NCBI RefSeq assembly: GCF_000350225.1
Contig: NW_005178997.1
Span: forward strand, 177,642 to 239,481
Length of the DNA stretch: 61,840 nt
Source: Chondrus crispus
Taxonomy: Eukaryota > Rhodophyta > Florideophyceae > Gigartinales > Gigartinaceae
Direction: 5' to 3'
Below, piece after piece: positions 60,101 through 61,840 of the stretch; positions within the stretch are counted from its first letter, which is position 1; every line of letters starts with the position of its first letter. The position numbers were made by a program, and so were the translations under genes. Under the pieces are notes generated by a model. That model was not told the DNA's origin. It saw only the letters and a list, made by a program, of their open reading frames with translations, and ran no database searches.

Positions 60101-60738
60101 CAGCGAAGTCGGTTTTAAATCTCTTGGGCTACGACAGTTCTGGGCTTCAGGATGCGGGAAGATTTCTACAAAAGCTTCAGGACTGCTTCCCAACTCCTGT
60201 TCTGCAGAATCTTCGATTACATCGGAAAGGACTCTTATCGTCGTCTCTTAGTAGGAAGGACTGGCGCGTAGACAATTCAGTAATTATGAACCTCGGAAAC
60301 ACTGCAGACGGAGGTCAACATTCGGAAATGTTCCAATCAACTGACCTTGCATTTCTGTTGAAAGCAAGGGAGTTTTTAGAGCATTTACGGAAACAAAAGC
60401 TACGTCTTAGAAGTGGCCGGCCGGACCATGGAAATTACGTAACCGTACAGATATATGGAACTGCCAAGTGGTGCAAAATAACAGACGGGCGAAAAAGAGA
60501 CCAGACATCTGTTTTGGCCACTATATCTTATGGGAGCGTGATTCAAGCTTTGCATTCTTCTGTAGTTTCGACCGCAGATCCTGATCTCACATTCACTCTT
60601 CATGAGAACAATGATTCTGAGCATGATGAAGACAGAAGGTTCTGGATGGTGCTAGCCGTGGTTCAAGTCCGGATTCTGGACGCTCGTGAGAAAGAAAGTC
60701 AAGAAACAACACGATATTGCGCTGGAGTGCGAAGCTGA
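57178..60738 (+). CDS. large DDE transposase, CACTA/CMC-like
   Basis: A 1186-codon intact frame; the ATG at 57178 is used because the longer frame starts with TTG. A basic N-terminus and acidic linker precede a large unassigned region (about residues 150-560). A catalytic-type block follows: KVVLFLDVVGYVGDYPAVSH, then the zinc-like CSNVPCHLCSYGR, as in CACTA-type (CMC) transposases. Later, LFESAHQPLKRGVAQSNMKN resembles the Glu-containing region. The C-terminal 150 residues look like a beta-rich BAH-like domain (VTVQIYGTAKWCKITDGRKR). Coding seems to continue in the +1 frame to 60979. Family placement is inference. Confidence 0.7.
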   Translation: MGRQSKSRWVLKKRGPYAKRSEDVASQGTTSDGHAPSSSEPQLERNRKRARPCRQLSTKPAKRPGDGFMLLDGQSESYASLLKDGLLSDLQEYQGVMHDGVEALPSSPHPERNNTIRCEESEGISGLDIGLSVEQDNAYEAEESEELIDSMFESASGGIRLTWTNIASLITATGSTRLSETAYQTLANFRNWRPNERQLTLKLPSTSTLKRRVRPFAKSNFFVPCHVEMFTVDLSKSGSKAGVGKYTSQDSAPTMIVRPSNWAKLDFSTAKLREMVQGRRHDMDPSIEIPRFSDIEDTPIIKDRAGSLSVYRIPTEDDVTVKLRKGLLLNITVETSDAVKGRLMQAQFAVTSSTNMRFHAVVSSFFVYDEPNWTELQAESNSKRTKTMKTKRPESRAFLPSDMVVELALPGQPDAEDSEEPTQTPFLVYRMWRRQNCDDDYATSLVVSSDRNVSNLTGTNRGVYNQMFDKTVVKRVSADDNPMNKGHRVDAESSGRLEDGRKYVVYRMFLYSDGFTPYIGKKGSMGGVYMLPIGMAPENRNGAGAIRPIGLTPPGVSTNEVLAAVIDDIIEGTEKGFEMTTAEGEKVVLFLDVVGYVGDYPAVSHTLDLLGHCSNVPCHLCSYGRYDKSGFQGSKYCYTTRIHSDHPSFARDENRATALRRSKLSREELKALGMDDADTFETSLQALHQLSEKLRQVRARVPRVLGSSKPVIPSVFDSYRSCVVAPDHLFLGIGRDIMNLCITLLPKDVRKDAEAIAKMALKDGYLIYQESLINHDKHVLHSMTISSMYCLLLVAPRAMKSAWYVNKITGERESGNCATIDEALDLLDLFSSLVSRTQYFPDSRIDGERSLDTHNEEGGTKRLLEIRNMALRYLSRVDKLCRTNSFASTHLDKPNLHRLLEFFTHTLPLFGGVRHVQELLFESAHQPLKRGVAQSNMKNSQLQAMEHRLANDWKTRLAIETEGIDTSENGWSFETAKSVLNLLGYDSSGLQDAGRFLQKLQDCFPTPVLQNLRLHRKGLLSSSLSRKDWRVDNSVIMNLGNTADGGQHSEMFQSTDLAFLLKAREFLEHLRKQKLRLRSGRPDHGNYVTVQIYGTAKWCKITDGRKRDQTSVLATISYGSVIQALHSSVVSTADPDLTFTLHENNDSEHDEDRRFWMVLAVVQVRILDAREKESQETTRYCAGVRS

Positions 60739-60979
60739 AGAAGATGGATACGGGGTGATGATACAACAACGAAACGAAAGAAGAGCGCTGGTTGAGCTTG
60801 GAAGCTACGTTCGAAAGGCATTAGTTATGCACTACTGCGAGCAGGACAGCGCCGAAAGCGACGACCATATGTGTCTCATATGCACATCAAACTCAGCAGT
60901 ACAACACAGGAGTCTCCCAGACGGTGGAATTTATCATGTGTGGGGGCGAAAGGAAGGGTATCCGCCACGTCAGGCATAA
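60686..60979 (+). pseudogene. frameshifted C-terminal extension of the large transposase
   Basis: After the transposase stop at 60738 the +1 frame stays open to 60979. It encodes coding-like VELGSYVRKALVMHYC, then CLICTS and HRSLPDGGIYHVWGRKEG. The Cys pairs and overlap with the first frame suggest it is the true C-terminus, separated by a one-base shift between about 60680 and 60738. An unseen short intron or a sequence error would also explain it. Confidence 0.5.
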
Positions 60980-61296
60980 GTATATGTGCGGAACAAGAAC
61001 TCTGGTCTTTATTCAACAGTTTTTAGTACTACCACACAGCTCTGCATACTTTTATGCACTGACTATAAGCTCTGCGCCGGCCTCTATATCCGTAGTTGCG
61101 ACATATAAACTGTATCGTTATTGCAAACAAAATTCAGGTCTGCTACCTTTGTGGGCTTGTTGCAAGGGGGCTCGTTATGTATCCCCGCCTTTCGAGGTCC
61201 GTGTCCCTACACCTCTCTAGTTCCCGCAGCCAGTCTGATCCTTAACTTTTTCGTTTCCCTCACCATACACCCACTCTCCTTGTCAACCGGTGCACC
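60980..61296. other. 3' flank of the large transposase
   Basis: About 320 bp with no supported gene; C-rich from 61170. The right end of the transposon may lie here or in the repeats that follow. Confidence 0.35.
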
Positions 61297-61526
61297 GTCA
61301 TTGCTGTATAAAATTTGCAAAATTTGGGTGCAAATTTTGAGAGTTAGGACCGGTGATCAGTGGGGAGCTGTGATCAGTGGCCACTGATCACAGGCCGGCA
61401 GGGGGTGTCGTCCGACATCGTCATTGCTGTATAAAATTTGCAAATTGGGGCGCAAATTTTGAGAGTTAGGACCGGTGATCAGTGGGGAGCTGTGATCAGA
61501 GGCCACTGACCACAGGCCGGCAGGGG
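61297..61526. repeat. 2 x ~123-bp tandem repeat
   Basis: Copies start at 61297 and 61420 with GTCATTGCTGTATAAAATTT and end near GGCCGGCAGGGG. Each has GGACCGGTGATCAGTGGGGA and a palindromic end. The second has a short deletion. It could be a subterminal repeat of the transposase-bearing element. Confidence 0.9.
61368..61393. repeat. 26-bp perfect palindrome
   Basis: CTGTGATCAGTGG and its exact complement meet at 61380/61381 in the first repeat unit. The second unit (about 61490-61515) has the same structure with mismatches. Confidence 0.95.
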
Positions 61527-61840
61527 ATTCAGGAGTAAGGAGTAGGATGGTTTTTGTACTTTAAGGATTCGCAGTGCTTCGGAGATTTAGAGGAGTCCGG
61601 GAGTAACTAGGATTAGAAGATTCGTGGGATCGGCTGTTGGAAACGTGATATCCCTGTTTCGGGTTCTCCAGGTACGAATAACGTCCGGGGAGGGCATGTT
61701 GTCCTTCGTCTGAAAACCGCGTCGACCATCATTGGCAATGCGAGCCATGATAGCTCGCAATGTATAATTGTTAATTGCAAATCTCCGGGAGGCAGTGTAT
61801 TTAATGCGTTGCTTAATGATTTTGTCCTCGTCCGCTTTGA
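61527..61840. other. terminal stretch of the window
   Basis: Nothing recognisable; a short inverted GCGAGCCATGATAGCTCGC lies at about 61739-61757. Confidence 0.35.

Overview
The window is nuclear DNA from a photosynthetic eukaryote. Evidence is eukaryotic machinery (alpha-tubulin, GCN5, Nup85, MPP10, RPL27), GT-AG introns, mitochondrial presequences and a plastid fibrillin. Most genes have no introns or one or two short ones, and intergenic gaps are small. A gene-dense block butts against a transposon-dense block. That combination resembles compact florideophyte red algal genomes such as Chondrus; this placement is inference, and no marker in the window proves it.

Region 1 (about 1-35.0 kb) is gene-dense. 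In order it holds a 64-residue membrane protein, fused folate enzyme HPPK-DHPS, plastid fibrillin, MPP10, pelota, an AAMP-like WD40 protein, mitoribosomal uS9m, GCN5, an unknown membrane protein, TRAPPC13, alpha-tubulin, a DHH-CBS protein, an SRP54 M-domain-like mitochondrial protein, a small basic protein, PARN, RPL27, mitoribosomal uS5m, Nup85, an unknown coiled-coil protein and a HEATR6-like protein. Strands alternate, and two convergent pairs overlap at their 3' ends (936-939 and 31078-31091). The only obvious transposon here is a 712-bp element with a 211-bp element inside it, upstream of alpha-tubulin. These are housekeeping genes with no shared pathway, although many act on RNA or translation (MPP10, pelota, PARN, RPL27, uS9m, uS5m).

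Region 2 (35.3-50.5 kb) is a nest of cut-and-paste DNA transposons whose ends can largely be read. A PIF/Harbinger element (35287-40875) carries an intact Myb-like gene and an intact DDE transposase, and is interrupted by a dead pogo-like gene. A pogo-like element (40880-43287) with TA duplications directly abuts it. A second, decayed Harbinger (43413-48156) has TTA duplications and holds a GC-rich spacer with a fragment of a patatin-like phospholipase gene. A third pogo-like relic follows.

Region 3 (51.5-61.8 kb) holds a broken Helitron-type PIF1 helicase, a frameshifted basic ORF, a 3 x 106-bp array, a 16 x 102-bp array that reads as 34-residue protein repeats, a 1186-codon CACTA-like DDE transposase with a shifted C-terminal extension, and a 2 x 123-bp repeat with a 26-bp perfect palindrome. 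All identifications come from reading motifs by eye; no search was run.
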